A stretch of 64,000 nt of DNA from Halomonas ramblicola (GCF_030409215.1 NZ_JAUFPL010000032.1:584249-648248); one strand, 5' to 3'; numbered from the stretch's first letter, positions 18,653 through 27,280 are shown. Notes: a model not told the origin generated them from the letters alone. Program-made: numbers and translations.

Positions 18653-20293
18653 TTACAGGGAGACGCCGCGCTTCCAGGGAATGAAGTCGTGCTGGGCCAG
18701 CTGCACCGCGCGGGACCGGTAGCGTCCCGAGGCGGCGTCGAGGCACAGCGCCAGCAGGCGTTCCGCCAGCGCGTCGATGCTCGTCTCGCCGCGGATGATG
18801 GGGCCGGCATCGAAGTCGATGACGTCGCCCATGCGCCCGGCCAGCTCGCTGTTGCTGGCGATCTTGAGCACCGGGGTGACCGGGTTGCCGGTGGGCGTGC
18901 CCAGCCCGGTGGTGAATAGGATCAGGTTGGCGCCGGAGCCGGCCAGCGCCGTGGTGGACTCCACGTCGTTGCCCGGCGAGCAGAGCAGGTTGAGGCCGGC
19001 CCGGGTGCGGGGCTCGGTGTAGTCGAGGACGTCGACCACCGGGCTGTCGCCGCCCTTCTTGGCGGCACCGGCGGACTTCATGGCATCGGTGATCAGGCCG
19101 TCGCGGATGTTGCCGGGCGAGGGATTCATCGAGAAGTCGGCGCCCACCCGGGCGGCGTGCCGTTGGTAGGCCCCCATCAGGGCCTGGAAGCGCTCGGCCA
19201 CGGCGTCATCGGTGCAGCGGGCGATCAACTCGTGTTCCACGCCGCACAGCTCGGGGAACTCGCTCAATATGCCGCTGCCGCCCAGCGCCACCAGGCGGTC
19301 GACCACCGCGCCCACCAGGGGATTGGCGGAGAGTCCCGAGAAGCCGTCGGAGCCGCCGCACTCCACGCCCAGGGTCAGTGCCGAGAGCGGCGCCGGGGCG
19401 CGCTCGACCCGATTGGCCTCGGCCAGGCCGTCGAAGATGGTGGTCAGCGCCTCGCGGATCAGTGCCGACTCGCTGTGGCTGGCCTGCTGCTCCAGGTAGT
19501 GCACCGGGCGCAACCCATGGGGATCGCGCTCGGCCACGGCGGCACGCAGCATCTCGATCTGCGCCTTCTGGCAGCCCAGGCTGAGCACCGTGGCGCCGGC
19601 CACGTTGGGGTGGCAGATGTAGCCGGCCAGCAGCCGGCACAGCGCCTCGGCGTCGTCGTCGGTGCCGCCGCAGCCCAGGGTATGGGTGAGGAAGCGCACC
19701 CCGTCGACGTTGGGGAAGAGCCGCTCGCCGGGTGGCTCGGCCGGCGCCTGGCCGGCGGCGCCGTGGAGCAGCTCGCGGGCCATGCGCTTGTAGTCCCGGA
19801 AGGGATCCTCGCCCAGGGCGTCGGCGACGCACTGGCGCAGCACCTCGATGTTGCGGTTCTCGCAGAACACCAGGGGGACCACCAGCCAGACGTTGGCGGT
19901 GCCGACGCTGCCGTCGGGGCGGGGGTAGCCGTCGAAGGTGGCGCCCCGGAAGGCCGCCACGTCGGGGGCGCGCCACTCGCCGCGCTGCGCCTGGGGCTCG
20001 CTGGTGGCGGTGCTGTGCTCGGTGTTCTCGGTGGTGATGGCCGCGCCCGCGGCGATGGGCCGGGTGGCGCGGCCCACGGTGACGCCGTACATGATCACCG
20101 CCTCGCCGGGGGCGAGGTCACGCAGGGCGAACTTGTGCTTGTGACGGACCGCCTCGGCCAGGCGCAGGGGGTGGCCGTCGTCGTCGATCTCGCTGCCGGC
20201 GGGCAGGTCCTTGAGGGCGACGCGCACGTTGTCGTCGGCATGCACGCGCAGGCTGGCCAACTGGCCGAGATCACTGGCGATGGTCTGGGGCAT
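18653..20293 (-). CDS. uxaA: UxaA-family (altronate-type) dehydratase
   Basis: A 546-residue dehydratase of the UxaA/GarD family with an N-terminal SAF-like domain (VRVALKDLPAGSEI to VIMYGVTVGRAT, about residues 20-80) and the large C-terminal iron-dependent domain. Conserved segments are GYPRPDGSVGTANVWLVVPL, HTLGCGGTDDDAEA, VLSLGCQKAQIE, LGVECGGSDGFSG and MNPSPGNIRDGL. It is about 50 residues longer than E. coli UxaA. It converts D-altronate, or a related aldonate, to 2-keto-3-deoxygluconate. GCGGAGG upstream fixes the start at 20293 even though it overlaps the preceding gene by 23 bases. Located with fuconate genes, so a 6-deoxy or L-galactonate-type substrate remains possible. Confidence 0.87.
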   Translation of the reverse strand: MPQTIASDLGQLASLRVHADDNVRVALKDLPAGSEIDDDGHPLRLAEAVRHKHKFALRDLAPGEAVIMYGVTVGRATRPIAAGAAITTENTEHSTATSEPQAQRGEWRAPDVAAFRGATFDGYPRPDGSVGTANVWLVVPLVFCENRNIEVLRQCVADALGEDPFRDYKRMARELLHGAAGQAPAEPPGERLFPNVDGVRFLTHTLGCGGTDDDAEALCRLLAGYICHPNVAGATVLSLGCQKAQIEMLRAAVAERDPHGLRPVHYLEQQASHSESALIREALTTIFDGLAEANRVERAPAPLSALTLGVECGGSDGFSGLSANPLVGAVVDRLVALGGSGILSEFPELCGVEHELIARCTDDAVAERFQALMGAYQRHAARVGADFSMNPSPGNIRDGLITDAMKSAGAAKKGGDSPVVDVLDYTEPRTRAGLNLLCSPGNDVESTTALAGSGANLILFTTGLGTPTGNPVTPVLKIASNSELAGRMGDVIDFDAGPIIRGETSIDALAERLLALCLDAASGRYRSRAVQLAQHDFIPWKRGVSL

Positions 20294-21341
20294 GGTCGGC
20301 CTCCGCTTCAGCGTGTCCAGGGGAATCGAGTTCGATCATCGCCTTGACCACGCCACTGCCCGGGGCGCACCAGGCGGGCATGCGGCTGGGCAGTTCATCG
20401 AGCTCGGCGCGGTGGGTGATCATGGTGCTGGCCGGCAGGCGGCCCGCCTCCATCAGTCGGCACACCTCGTCGAAGTCCTCCCGGGTGGCGTTGCGGCTGG
20501 AGAGCAGGGTCATCTCCTTGCGATGGAAGTCGGGGTCGTGGAAGGTGATGTCCGCCTTGACGATGCTGACCAGCACGTAGCGGCCGGCGTGGCCGACCAG
20601 GTCGAAGCCCTGCTGCATGGCGGCGGGGTTGCCGGTGGCGTCGAAGACGGCGTCGGCCAGCTCGCCGTCGCTGAGGGCTTCCAGTGCCGCGATGACGTCC
20701 TCCTCGGCGGGATTCAGGGTGTGGGCGATGCCCAGCCGTTCGCGGCAGAAGGCCAGACGCTCGGGGTTGGTGTCGACCACCACCACCCGGGCGCCGCGCG
20801 CGCGGGCCAGCTGGACCACGCCCATGCCGATGGGGCCGGCCCCGGCCACCACGGCGAGCTCGCCCTCGGCCAGCTCGCTGCGCCGCACGGCGTGGGCGCC
20901 GATGGCCTGGCATTCGACCAGGGCCAGTTGGTCCAGGGGCAGGGTCTCGGAGGTCACCAGGTGGTCGGCGGGCACCGCCAGGGTGTCGCACATGCCGCCG
21001 TCGCGGTGCACGCCGATCACCTGCATGCGGCGGCAGCAGTTGGTGCGGCCCTGGCGGCAGGCCCGGCACTGTCCGCAGTGCAGGTAGGGGATGACGTAGG
21101 CGTTGCGGCCGATCTGCGCCGGGTCGACCCCGTCACCCACCGCCACGATCTCGCCGGCCAGTTCGTGGCCGAGCACCCGCGGGTACTGGAAATAGGGCTG
21201 GTTGCCCCCGAAGGCGTGGATATCGGTGCCGCACACCCCGACCCGGCGGATGCGCAGCAGGGCCTCGCCGGGCGCGCAAGTCGGCGCGGCGCGCTCCTCT
21301 AGGCTCAGGCGGCCGGGTTCCTGACAGACGACGGTTCGCAT
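20271..21341 (-). CDS. Zinc-dependent alcohol dehydrogenase (MDR; L-galactonate/sorbitol dehydrogenase-like)
   Basis: A 356-residue medium-chain dehydrogenase. The catalytic zinc site is VGVCGTDIHAF and LGHELAGEI; structural zinc cysteines are in CGQCRACRQGRTNC. The Rossmann motif is VVAGAGPIGMGVVQL, and the Asp in VVVVDTNP suggests NAD. Related enzymes oxidise polyols, L-galactonate (LgoD/YjjN type) or L-threonine. The C-terminus (EADHAPDHRQ) extends over the uxaA start, indicating tight coupling. RBS GGAGG precedes ATG 21341. The dehydrogenase-plus-UxaA pairing fits oxidation and dehydration of the same aldonate family. Confidence 0.88.
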   Translation of the reverse strand: MRTVVCQEPGRLSLEERAAPTCAPGEALLRIRRVGVCGTDIHAFGGNQPYFQYPRVLGHELAGEIVAVGDGVDPAQIGRNAYVIPYLHCGQCRACRQGRTNCCRRMQVIGVHRDGGMCDTLAVPADHLVTSETLPLDQLALVECQAIGAHAVRRSELAEGELAVVAGAGPIGMGVVQLARARGARVVVVDTNPERLAFCRERLGIAHTLNPAEEDVIAALEALSDGELADAVFDATGNPAAMQQGFDLVGHAGRYVLVSIVKADITFHDPDFHRKEMTLLSSRNATREDFDEVCRLMEAGRLPASTMITHRAELDELPSRMPAWCAPGSGVVKAMIELDSPGHAEAEADHAPDHRQ

Positions 21342-21354
21342 GATGGCCTCCGGA

Positions 21355-22206
21355 TCAGCGGCTGGGTTCGGCGACGACGGCCTGCTGCTGCACGCCGAGC
21401 CCCTCGATGCCCAGGCGCATGCGTTGGCCGGGCTTCAGGTAGGTCGGCGGCTTCTGGCCCATTCCCACCCCGGGCGGCGTGCCGGTGGAGATGACGTCGC
21501 CCGGCTGCAGGCTCATGAAGCGACTCAGGTAGTGGATCAGGAAGGGAACCTGGTAGACCATGGTGCGGGTGCTGCCGTCCTGGTAACGCTGGCCATCCAC
21601 CTCGAGCCACATGGCCAGGTCGTGCGGGTCGGCGACCTCGTCCGGGGTGACCAGCCAGGGGCCCAGGGGGCCGAAGGTGTCGCAGCCCTTGCCCTTGTCC
21701 CAGCTGCCGCTGCGCTCGAGCTGGAACTCGCGCTCGGAGACGTCGTTGACCACGCAGTAGCCGGCCACAAAGTCCATGGCCTCGGCCTCGCTCACGTAGC
21801 GGGCCTCCTTGCCGATCACCACGCCGAGCTCCACCTCCCAGTCAGTCTTCTGCGAGTCGCGGGGGATGATGACGTCGTCGTTGGGGCCGCAGATGGCGCT
21901 GGTCCACTTGTTGAAGACCACCGGCTCCGGCGGTACCTCGGCGCTGGTCTCGGCGGCGTGATCGGAGTAGTTCAGCCCGATGCAGATGAGCTTGCCGACG
22001 CGGCCCACGCAGGGGCCGAGGCGGGTCTCGGCCGGGACCTCCGGCAGGCGCGAGGGGTCGAGCTCGGCCAGCTGGGCCAGGGTCTCGCGGCCCAGGTGGC
22101 GGCCGTCGAGGTCGGGCAGGTGGGCCGAGAGGTCGCGGATCACGCCATCGGCGTCGAGCAGGCCGGGTTTCTCGTGGCCCCGGGGGCCGAAACGCAGCAG
22201 TTTCAT
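21355..22206 (-). CDS. 2,4-diketo-3-deoxy-L-fuconate hydrolase (FAH family)
   Basis: A 283-residue fumarylacetoacetate-hydrolase-family enzyme beginning MKLLRFGPRGHEKPGLLD. Motifs are LICIGLNYSDHAAE, PPEPVVFNKWTSAICGPND, the metal-binding EVELGVVIGKEARYV, and TGTPPGVGMGQKPPTYLKPG. The sequence pattern is that of hydrolases cleaving 2,4-diketo-3-deoxy-fuconate or -rhamnonate to pyruvate and L-lactate. It directly follows the matching dehydrogenase at 22223-22972 (16-base gap), which supports the fuconate assignment. Confidence 0.9.
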   Translation of the reverse strand: MKLLRFGPRGHEKPGLLDADGVIRDLSAHLPDLDGRHLGRETLAQLAELDPSRLPEVPAETRLGPCVGRVGKLICIGLNYSDHAAETSAEVPPEPVVFNKWTSAICGPNDDVIIPRDSQKTDWEVELGVVIGKEARYVSEAEAMDFVAGYCVVNDVSEREFQLERSGSWDKGKGCDTFGPLGPWLVTPDEVADPHDLAMWLEVDGQRYQDGSTRTMVYQVPFLIHYLSRFMSLQPGDVISTGTPPGVGMGQKPPTYLKPGQRMRLGIEGLGVQQQAVVAEPSR

Positions 22207-22222
22207 GGGGTCTCCTTCCGAT

Positions 22223-22972
22223 TCAGATCAGCCAGCCGCCGTCGATGACCTGGGCGGTGCCGGTGGTGTAGGCGGACTCGTCCGCGGCGAGATAGGTGGC
22301 CAGGGCGGCGATCTCCTCCGGGGTGCCGAGCCGCCCCAGCGGCTGGCGGGCGAGGAAGTCGGCCTGCACCTCGGCCTCCGGGCGCCCCTGCTGGCGGGCC
22401 TGGTCGCGGATGCGCTGGCGCAGCGAGGGGGAGTCCACGGTGCCGGGGCAGATGGCGTTGCAGCGGATGCCCCGGTCGATGAAGTCGGCGGCGATCGACT
22501 TGGTCAGGCCGAGCACCGCGGCCTTGGTGGTGCCATAGGCGCAGCGATTGGGCACGCCCTTGAGGCTCGAGGCCACCGAGGCCATGTTGATGATGCTGCC
22601 GCCGCCGTGGTCGATCATGGCCGGCAGCAGGGCGCGGGTCAGGCGCGCCATGGCGGTGACGTTGAGGGCCAGCGACAACTCCCAGTCGGCGTCCGAGCCG
22701 CTGAGCAGGCTGCCCCCGGCCACGAAGCCGGCGCAGTTGAAGAGCACGTCCAGGGGCGGCAGCTCGCCGGCCAGGGCCTCCACGGCCGCGGCGTCGAGCA
22801 CGTCCAGGCGGTGGGCCTCGATGCCCTCGACGCCTTCCAGGTCGCGCAGCTTGTCGGGATCGATATCGGTGGCGATGACCCGCGCGCCCTCGGCGGCGAA
22901 GCGCAGGGCGGTGGCGCGGCCGATGCCCTGGCCGGCGGCGGTGATCAGGGCCGTCTTGTCCTTCAATCGCAT
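22223..22972 (-). CDS. 2-keto-3-deoxy-L-fuconate dehydrogenase (SDR)
   Basis: A 249-residue SDR starting MRLKDKTALITAAGQGIG. The TAAGQGIGRA cofactor loop and VIATDID acidic residue suggest NAD. Catalytic YGTTK is in NRCAYGTTKAAVLGLTKSI. The C-terminal RQPLGRLGTPEEIAALATYL and DESAYTTGTAQVIDGGW are characteristic of the BDH2/ketodeoxyfuconate dehydrogenase group. It oxidises C4 of 2-keto-3-deoxy-L-fuconate to the 2,4-diketo acid cleaved by the next gene. First in its operon; the upstream region carries both operator types found in this window. Confidence 0.9.
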   Translation of the reverse strand: MRLKDKTALITAAGQGIGRATALRFAAEGARVIATDIDPDKLRDLEGVEGIEAHRLDVLDAAAVEALAGELPPLDVLFNCAGFVAGGSLLSGSDADWELSLALNVTAMARLTRALLPAMIDHGGGSIINMASVASSLKGVPNRCAYGTTKAAVLGLTKSIAADFIDRGIRCNAICPGTVDSPSLRQRIRDQARQQGRPEAEVQADFLARQPLGRLGTPEEIAALATYLAADESAYTTGTAQVIDGGWLI

Positions 22973-23029
22973 GGTGCGGGCTTCCTGGATTGTATCGGGT
23001 TGTTGAACGAGGAGCCGTGGCGCATTGGT

Positions 23030-23044
23030 GGTATGACAGGATGC
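23030..23044 (+). promoter_or_regulatory. NanR-like operator upstream of the ketodeoxyfuconate operon
   Basis: GGTATG (23030-23035), ACA, then a degenerate second repeat GGATGC (23039-23044) at the 9 bp period. The block GGTATGACAGG also resembles the site at 11211-11221. It is 58 bases upstream of the reverse SDR start at 22972. Confidence 0.45.
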
Positions 23045-23108
23045 TAGCCTGATGGTAGGTCAAAGTATGGCCCAAGGCGATAGAACGGGCAATGCGAATC
23101 TTGTCGTA

Positions 23109-23119
23109 ATGTTGAACAT
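23109..23119 (+). promoter_or_regulatory. Single ATGTTGAACAT palindrome before the DgoR-like regulator
   Basis: ATGTT-G-AACAT is a perfect 5 bp-arm palindrome ending one base before ATG 23120. It is identical to one of the paired sites at 37391-37401. It contains TTGAAC (23112-23117), a possible -35. Its place directly ahead of a GntR gene suggests autoregulation and marks that gene product as the probable binder. Confidence 0.55.
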
Positions 23120-23161
23120 ATGGAAAGATGTGGCATTGTTTGCCGACAGCGTGTTGCCCCC

Positions 23162-23920
23162 GTGAAAGCCTCCCGATCCCGCCGTCCCAGCGTCGCCGAC
23201 TTCCTCGCCGAGGCGATCTTCTCCGGCCATTACCAGCCGGGGGACTTCGTGCCCAAGGAGATGGCCCTGGCGGAGCAGTTCGACATCAACCGTTCGGCGG
23301 TGCGCAGCGACCTGCGCCAGCTGGTGGACGTGGGCATCATCGAGCGCATCTCGGGGCACGGCTCCAAGGTCCGGGACTACGAGGAGTGGAACATCCTCGA
23401 TCCCCAGGTCACCGACTGGATCACCCGCTTCGCCTATCCCAACCCACGCATCCAGCGCGAGATCCTGGCCTTCCGCCTGGACGTGGAGCCCTATGTGGCG
23501 ATGACCGCGGCCCGGCGCGCCAAGGCACGGGACCTGGTGGCCATCGAGGAGGCCTTCGAGGGCATGGGCCAGAACCTGCGCAGCGCCGGCAACTCCGAGG
23601 AGCGCAAGCTGCACAGCGATTACGACGTCGCCTTCCACGTCGCCATCTTCAAGGCCACCCACAACATCGTCTGGTCGCAGCTGTCGCACATCCTGCGCCC
23701 GTCGATCCAGCTGCTGGTGGCGGAGTCCAATATCAGTGCCACGGACCCCGAGGATAGCCTGGAGCGCCACCGCCGGGTGATGGAGTGCATCCGCACCCGC
23801 GATGCCCGTGGCGCCTTCCAGGCCTCCCAGGCGGTGCTGGAGGGCACGGCCGATGCCCTGGGCATCGAGCCGGGCGACGGCCTGCTGGGCGATATGCTGG
23901 CGATGCCCGGTCAGGGGTAG
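23162..23920 (+). CDS. DgoR-like GntR/FadR-family transcriptional regulator
   Basis: A 252-residue GntR protein with an N-terminal winged HTH (FVPKEMALAEQFDINRSAVR, SDLRQLVDVGIIERISGHGSKV) and an FCD effector domain (EWNILDPQVTDWITRFAYPN, FRLDVEPYVAMTAARRA, DYDVAFHVAIFKATHN). The 'WN-LD--V--W' linker is typical of the DgoR group that senses galactonate-like acids. The start is uncertain. ATG 23120 would add 14 residues but abuts the palindrome and has no RBS. GTG 23162 begins where homology-like sequence starts (KASRSRRPSVADFL) and leaves room for a promoter, though it also lacks a clear RBS. Confidence 0.87.
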   Translation: MKASRSRRPSVADFLAEAIFSGHYQPGDFVPKEMALAEQFDINRSAVRSDLRQLVDVGIIERISGHGSKVRDYEEWNILDPQVTDWITRFAYPNPRIQREILAFRLDVEPYVAMTAARRAKARDLVAIEEAFEGMGQNLRSAGNSEERKLHSDYDVAFHVAIFKATHNIVWSQLSHILRPSIQLLVAESNISATDPEDSLERHRRVMECIRTRDARGAFQASQAVLEGTADALGIEPGDGLLGDMLAMPGQG

Positions 23921-24023
23921 GCGGGAGGGCAGACCTCGACGCCGGTGGAGCCAGCTGTTGTCCAGTACCCAACCCGCCTTGCGTTGAGATGGACTGCCAT
24001 TTTCTCTGATGCCACCAAAGTAT

Positions 24024-24055
24024 CTGTTGAACTATTTTGTCGTATGTTCAACATT
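24024..24055 (+). promoter_or_regulatory. Paired palindromic operator over a sigma70-type promoter
   Basis: Half-sites CTGTTGAACTA (centre 24029) and ATGTTCAACAT (24044-24054, centre 24049) are 20 bp apart. TTGAAC at 24027-24032 and AACATT at 24050-24055, with a 17 bp spacer, would be the -35 and -10 of the forward gene at 24201. The flanks TGTTGAAC/GTTCAACA also form an 8 bp inverted repeat. The leader would be about 140 nt. Confidence 0.6.
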
Positions 24056-24200
24056 CAGTGAGGCTGTAGGGGAATGCATGCTGCCATATTCCTGAATTTG
24101 GTGGGCCATCAAGGCGCACGCGGCGATGCTGCATGGCGGGACCCTCGACGCACGCGATGACAGCGGCGATCCGAAAGATCAAGATGACAGGAGAGAAAGT

Positions 24201-25118
24201 ATGACAGAGGATAACCAACGCGTTGGCTTTATCGGCGTCGGCTTTATGGGACATGGCATGGCAAAGAATATCGTCGAGAAGGGGTTTTCGCTGACGGTCA
24301 TGGCGCACAGGAACCGCACGCCTGTCGAGGACCTGATCAGCCGTGGAGCGAAAGAGGTCGCGACCGCGAAGGACGTGGCAGTCGCTTCCGATATCGTGTT
24401 TCTTTGCGTGTCTAGCTCGCGTGAAGTCGAGGCCATCATTCGCGATCCAGGTGGACTTGCTGAAGGCCTTCAGCCCGGATCAATTGTCGTCGACGCCTCC
24501 ACCTCAGACCCAACTTCCACCTTGACACTGGCTGCAGAACTAGACGCGATGGGCGTCACCCTTGTCGATGCTCCCCTCGGTCGTTCCCCCAAAGAGGCAT
24601 GGGAAGGCACGCTCGACACCATGGTGGGGTGCGATGCGGACACGTTTGCGAGAATAAAGCCGGTACTGGATAGCTGGGCAGGACGCGTCGTGCATATTGG
24701 CGAAGTCGGCGAAGGCCATAAGATGAAGCTCATCAATAACTTCCTCTCTCTCGGCTATGGTGCGCTTTACGCCGAGGCGTTGACCCTCGCACAAAATGTA
24801 GGGATAGAGCCTGCCCGTTTCGATAGCGTGATTCGCGGTAGCCGAATGGATTGTGGATTTTATCAAACCTACATGAAGTATGTGCTTGAACGAGATCGCG
24901 ATGCTCACAGGTTCACATTGCGAAATGGTTTCAAGGATATGCGCTATCTCGATGCCATGGCCAGCGAAGCCAGCATGGCTAACCCTCTTGCCAACGCGGT
25001 GAAAAATACTTACGCCTTAGCCGTCAACTCGGGCCACGGTGAGGATTATGTGCCGATGATTTCTGATGTGATCGCCGGATTTAATGCTACGTCCCTGGCC
25101 AAGGGAGATGAAGGTTGA
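24201..25118 (+). CDS. HIBADH-superfamily NAD(P)-dependent reductase, YihU-like substrate loop
   Basis: A 305-residue beta-hydroxyacid dehydrogenase. The N-terminal Rossmann motif is VGFIGVGFMGHGMAKNI and the catalytic Lys lies in GHKMKLINNFLSLGYGALY. The substrate loop is atypical: most members read DAPVSGG, here it is DAPLGRSPKEA. That resembles the GR-containing loop of E. coli YihU (sulfolactaldehyde / succinic semialdehyde reductase), as does KLINN. A Rossmann-adjacent basic stretch (MAHRNRTP) suggests NADP preference. ATG 24201 has AGGAGAG upstream; an earlier in-frame ATG at 24126 lacks one. It stands alone on the forward strand, convergent with 25201-26088. The substrate is probably a C3-C4 semialdehyde or hydroxyacid, which is inference. 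Confidence 0.85.
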   Translation: MTEDNQRVGFIGVGFMGHGMAKNIVEKGFSLTVMAHRNRTPVEDLISRGAKEVATAKDVAVASDIVFLCVSSSREVEAIIRDPGGLAEGLQPGSIVVDASTSDPTSTLTLAAELDAMGVTLVDAPLGRSPKEAWEGTLDTMVGCDADTFARIKPVLDSWAGRVVHIGEVGEGHKMKLINNFLSLGYGALYAEALTLAQNVGIEPARFDSVIRGSRMDCGFYQTYMKYVLERDRDAHRFTLRNGFKDMRYLDAMASEASMANPLANAVKNTYALAVNSGHGEDYVPMISDVIAGFNATSLAKGDEG

Positions 25119-25200
25119 GAATTGGCAATCGACATGCTAGGTGCAATACATGGCGTGCCTGGGCAGTCGATGGTGAGGGGCTTGGCCCTGTCTCCGAACG

Positions 25201-26088
25201 CTATGACGGCATGCCGTTACGACGTCTCAGTTCCCGAATCAAGGCGCTATGGTCCAGCTCGCCATCACCATGCGCGACGAGGTCCTCGAAGAGCTGATTC
25301 ACCAGTGACCCTACGGGCAATTCGAGATCCAGTTCATCAGCGAGCGACAGGGCCGTGCGGGTGTCCTTCAGTTGCCATTTCGCGGGACCACCTGGCGTGA
25401 AATCCTGACGAATCATACGCTGGCCGTGGATGCGCAATATCGTCGAATCGGCAAAGCCACCCAGCAGGGCTTCACGCACTCGGCTGGGGTCGGCTCCGCC
25501 CCGCTCCGCCAGCAGAAGGGCTTCGGCGACTGTGGTGATGGTATTGGCAACGATCATCTGATTGGCGAGCTTGGCCAGTTCCCCGCTACCTGCCGGGCCG
25601 ACATGCACCGACCTGCCGAGACACTCGAAGACGGGCTCAGACATCTCGAAGCCCGCCTTGTCACCCCCGACCATGATCGCCAGGGTGCCGTCGATGGCGC
25701 CTTGCTCGCCTCCGGATACCGGTGCATCCAGATAGTGGACGCGCTGTGCCTTGGCCGCTTCGGCCTGGCACTGTGCTGTTTCGACTGGAATCGAGCTCAT
25801 GACTACGATTGTGCTGCCTGGCTTCATGGCGTCGAGAAGGCGATCTGGACCCAGGAGGATCTCGTCACAGACGGGACCGGAACTGAGCATGACGATGACG
25901 ATATCGGCTCCGTCAGCAGCCTCGTTGGGCGTGCTCATGATCTCGATACCCAGTGGCGTGAGGGTGCCGGTCTTGCCCGGGGTACGGTTCCAGGCACGCA
26001 CGCGATGTCCTGCCTCGGCGAGGCGTTTAGCCATTGGTGTGCCCATGATTCCCGTACCGATAAAGCCGATGTTCCGAGAATTGTTCAT
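25201..26088 (-). CDS. 2-hydroxy-3-oxopropionate (tartronate semialdehyde) reductase-type protein
   Basis: A 295-residue protein of usual GarR/GlxR length. It has NIGFIGTGIMGTPMAKRLAE, the canonical substrate loop DAPVSGGEQGAIDGTLAIM, catalytic Lys in GSGELAKLANQMIVAN, and NRTP after beta-2 (NADP-type). GarR and GlxR reduce tartronate semialdehyde to D-glycerate; paralogues act on 3-hydroxyisobutyrate or L-threonate. ATG 26088 follows AAGGAAT. It is last of the reverse-strand operon that begins with TRAP 4 at 31330. It differs clearly from its convergent neighbour at 24201 in the substrate loop. Confidence 0.86.
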   Translation of the reverse strand: MNNSRNIGFIGTGIMGTPMAKRLAEAGHRVRAWNRTPGKTGTLTPLGIEIMSTPNEAADGADIVIVMLSSGPVCDEILLGPDRLLDAMKPGSTIVVMSSIPVETAQCQAEAAKAQRVHYLDAPVSGGEQGAIDGTLAIMVGGDKAGFEMSEPVFECLGRSVHVGPAGSGELAKLANQMIVANTITTVAEALLLAERGGADPSRVREALLGGFADSTILRIHGQRMIRQDFTPGGPAKWQLKDTRTALSLADELDLELPVGSLVNQLFEDLVAHGDGELDHSALIRELRRRNGMPS

Positions 26089-26146
26089 CTTGATTCCTTC
26101 AATCGCTACATGGGGATACCATTCCGACCTGTTCGGCAATACACCG

Positions 26147-27280
26147 TCAGAAAGCGTCGGTCAGCATTTGGTAAAAGTCCTCTTTCCGAGCAGGTCTCGG
26201 ATTGGTGGGAGTGGAGTGGTCTTCATAGGCCCACTGGGCAGCCTGATCCAGAATATCTTCGGTCACACCCAGTTTCTCAAGGCGCGTCGGTATGCCGAGT
26301 TTCTCATTAAGTTCCTCGAATGCTGCCGCTAGGTCGGTATCAGGGGCAAGGTTCATCACCTGTCGGATACGCTCGTACTTGTCTTTGCAATGACTCTGAT
26401 TGAATCGCAGAACCACAGGCATGAGCAAGGCATTCAGTGTTCCATGGTGTAGATTCAACTCGTGGAAGCCACCCAGTGCATGCGACAGTGAATGGACTGC
26501 ACCGAGGCCTTTTTGGAAGGCCATCGCGCCTTCGAGTGCCGCCATCATCATTTCTTGACGAGCTTGCTGATTGTTTCCGTCTTTGACGGCTTCGTGAATG
26601 TGACGTGTTGCGCGTCCCAGTCCATCCAAGGCAATGGCATCCGCGGGAGGGTTCTCTTTCGGGCTAAGGAAGGTTTCCACGCAATGTGAAATGGCATCCA
26701 TACCCGTCGCTGCGGTAAGGAAGGGTGGCAAGCTCAGGGTCAGTTGTGGGTCGCAGATGGCCACAGATGGGATGAGGTGCGGTGAAAGGAATCCTAATTT
26801 TCGCTTGTCTCGCATGGAGATGAGTGCCGCACGGCCGACTTCGCTTCCGGTGCCGGCAGTAGTGGGGATTGCGACGAGTGGCAAGGTGCCGGCAGTAATG
26901 CGTTGTAATCCTCCTTCGATCAGGGCGTATTGCCGCAAAGGGGGCTTATGTGTCGCCAGCAAGGCCACCCCCTTGGCAAGGTCGATGCTGGAGCCGCCTC
27001 CCACAGCTACGATTCCATCGCAGCCATGATCCTCTAGCACTCTGAGTGCGTTCTCTACCGCCGTTTCTGTGGGGTTAGCCGGTGTCTCGTCGAACATCGC
27101 CACCTCGGCCGGTAATTTGCTGGCCTCGATGAATTCGTCGACTAGCCCACTGGCTTTCAAACCCTTGTCAGTAACCACTAGGGGGACCTTGACGTCGAGT
27201 TGTTCGAGTTCTTCTCCGAGACTTTCGATGGCTCCATGACCAAAACGAATCCGGGTCAAGTAATTGATGACGAATGACAT
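26147..27280 (-). CDS. Iron-containing alcohol dehydrogenase, 4-hydroxybutyrate dehydrogenase-like
   Basis: A 377-residue group III alcohol dehydrogenase. The NAD-binding GCDGIVAVGGGSSIDLAKG and IPTTAGTGSEVGR motifs are clear. Iron ligands come from the AATGMDAISHCVETFLSP and HSLSHALGGFHELNLHHG segments. The run LSPKENPPADAIALDGL and GAMAFQKGLGAVHSL closely resemble the Ralstonia 4-hydroxybutyrate dehydrogenase type, as recalled from that family. It would interconvert a hydroxyacid and its semialdehyde. The neighbouring hydroxyacid reductases fit this, but the real substrate is not determined. Confidence 0.85.
   Translation of the reverse strand: MSFVINYLTRIRFGHGAIESLGEELEQLDVKVPLVVTDKGLKASGLVDEFIEASKLPAEVAMFDETPANPTETAVENALRVLEDHGCDGIVAVGGGSSIDLAKGVALLATHKPPLRQYALIEGGLQRITAGTLPLVAIPTTAGTGSEVGRAALISMRDKRKLGFLSPHLIPSVAICDPQLTLSLPPFLTAATGMDAISHCVETFLSPKENPPADAIALDGLGRATRHIHEAVKDGNNQQARQEMMMAALEGAMAFQKGLGAVHSLSHALGGFHELNLHHGTLNALLMPVVLRFNQSHCKDKYERIRQVMNLAPDTDLAAAFEELNEKLGIPTRLEKLGVTEDILDQAAQWAYEDHSTPTNPRPARKEDFYQMLTDAF

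Noticed and set aside
23000..23010. Another TGTTGAAC-like sequence upstream of the ketodeoxyfuconate operon
   Set aside because: Only one degenerate half, no partner 20 bp away and no promoter spacing, so not listed as an operator.
25119..25200. Short open stretch between the convergent reductases (IDMLGAIHGVPGQS in one frame)
   Set aside because: Only about 80 bases, no RBS, overlaps the end of the neighbouring gene if extended; insufficient to call a gene or relic.
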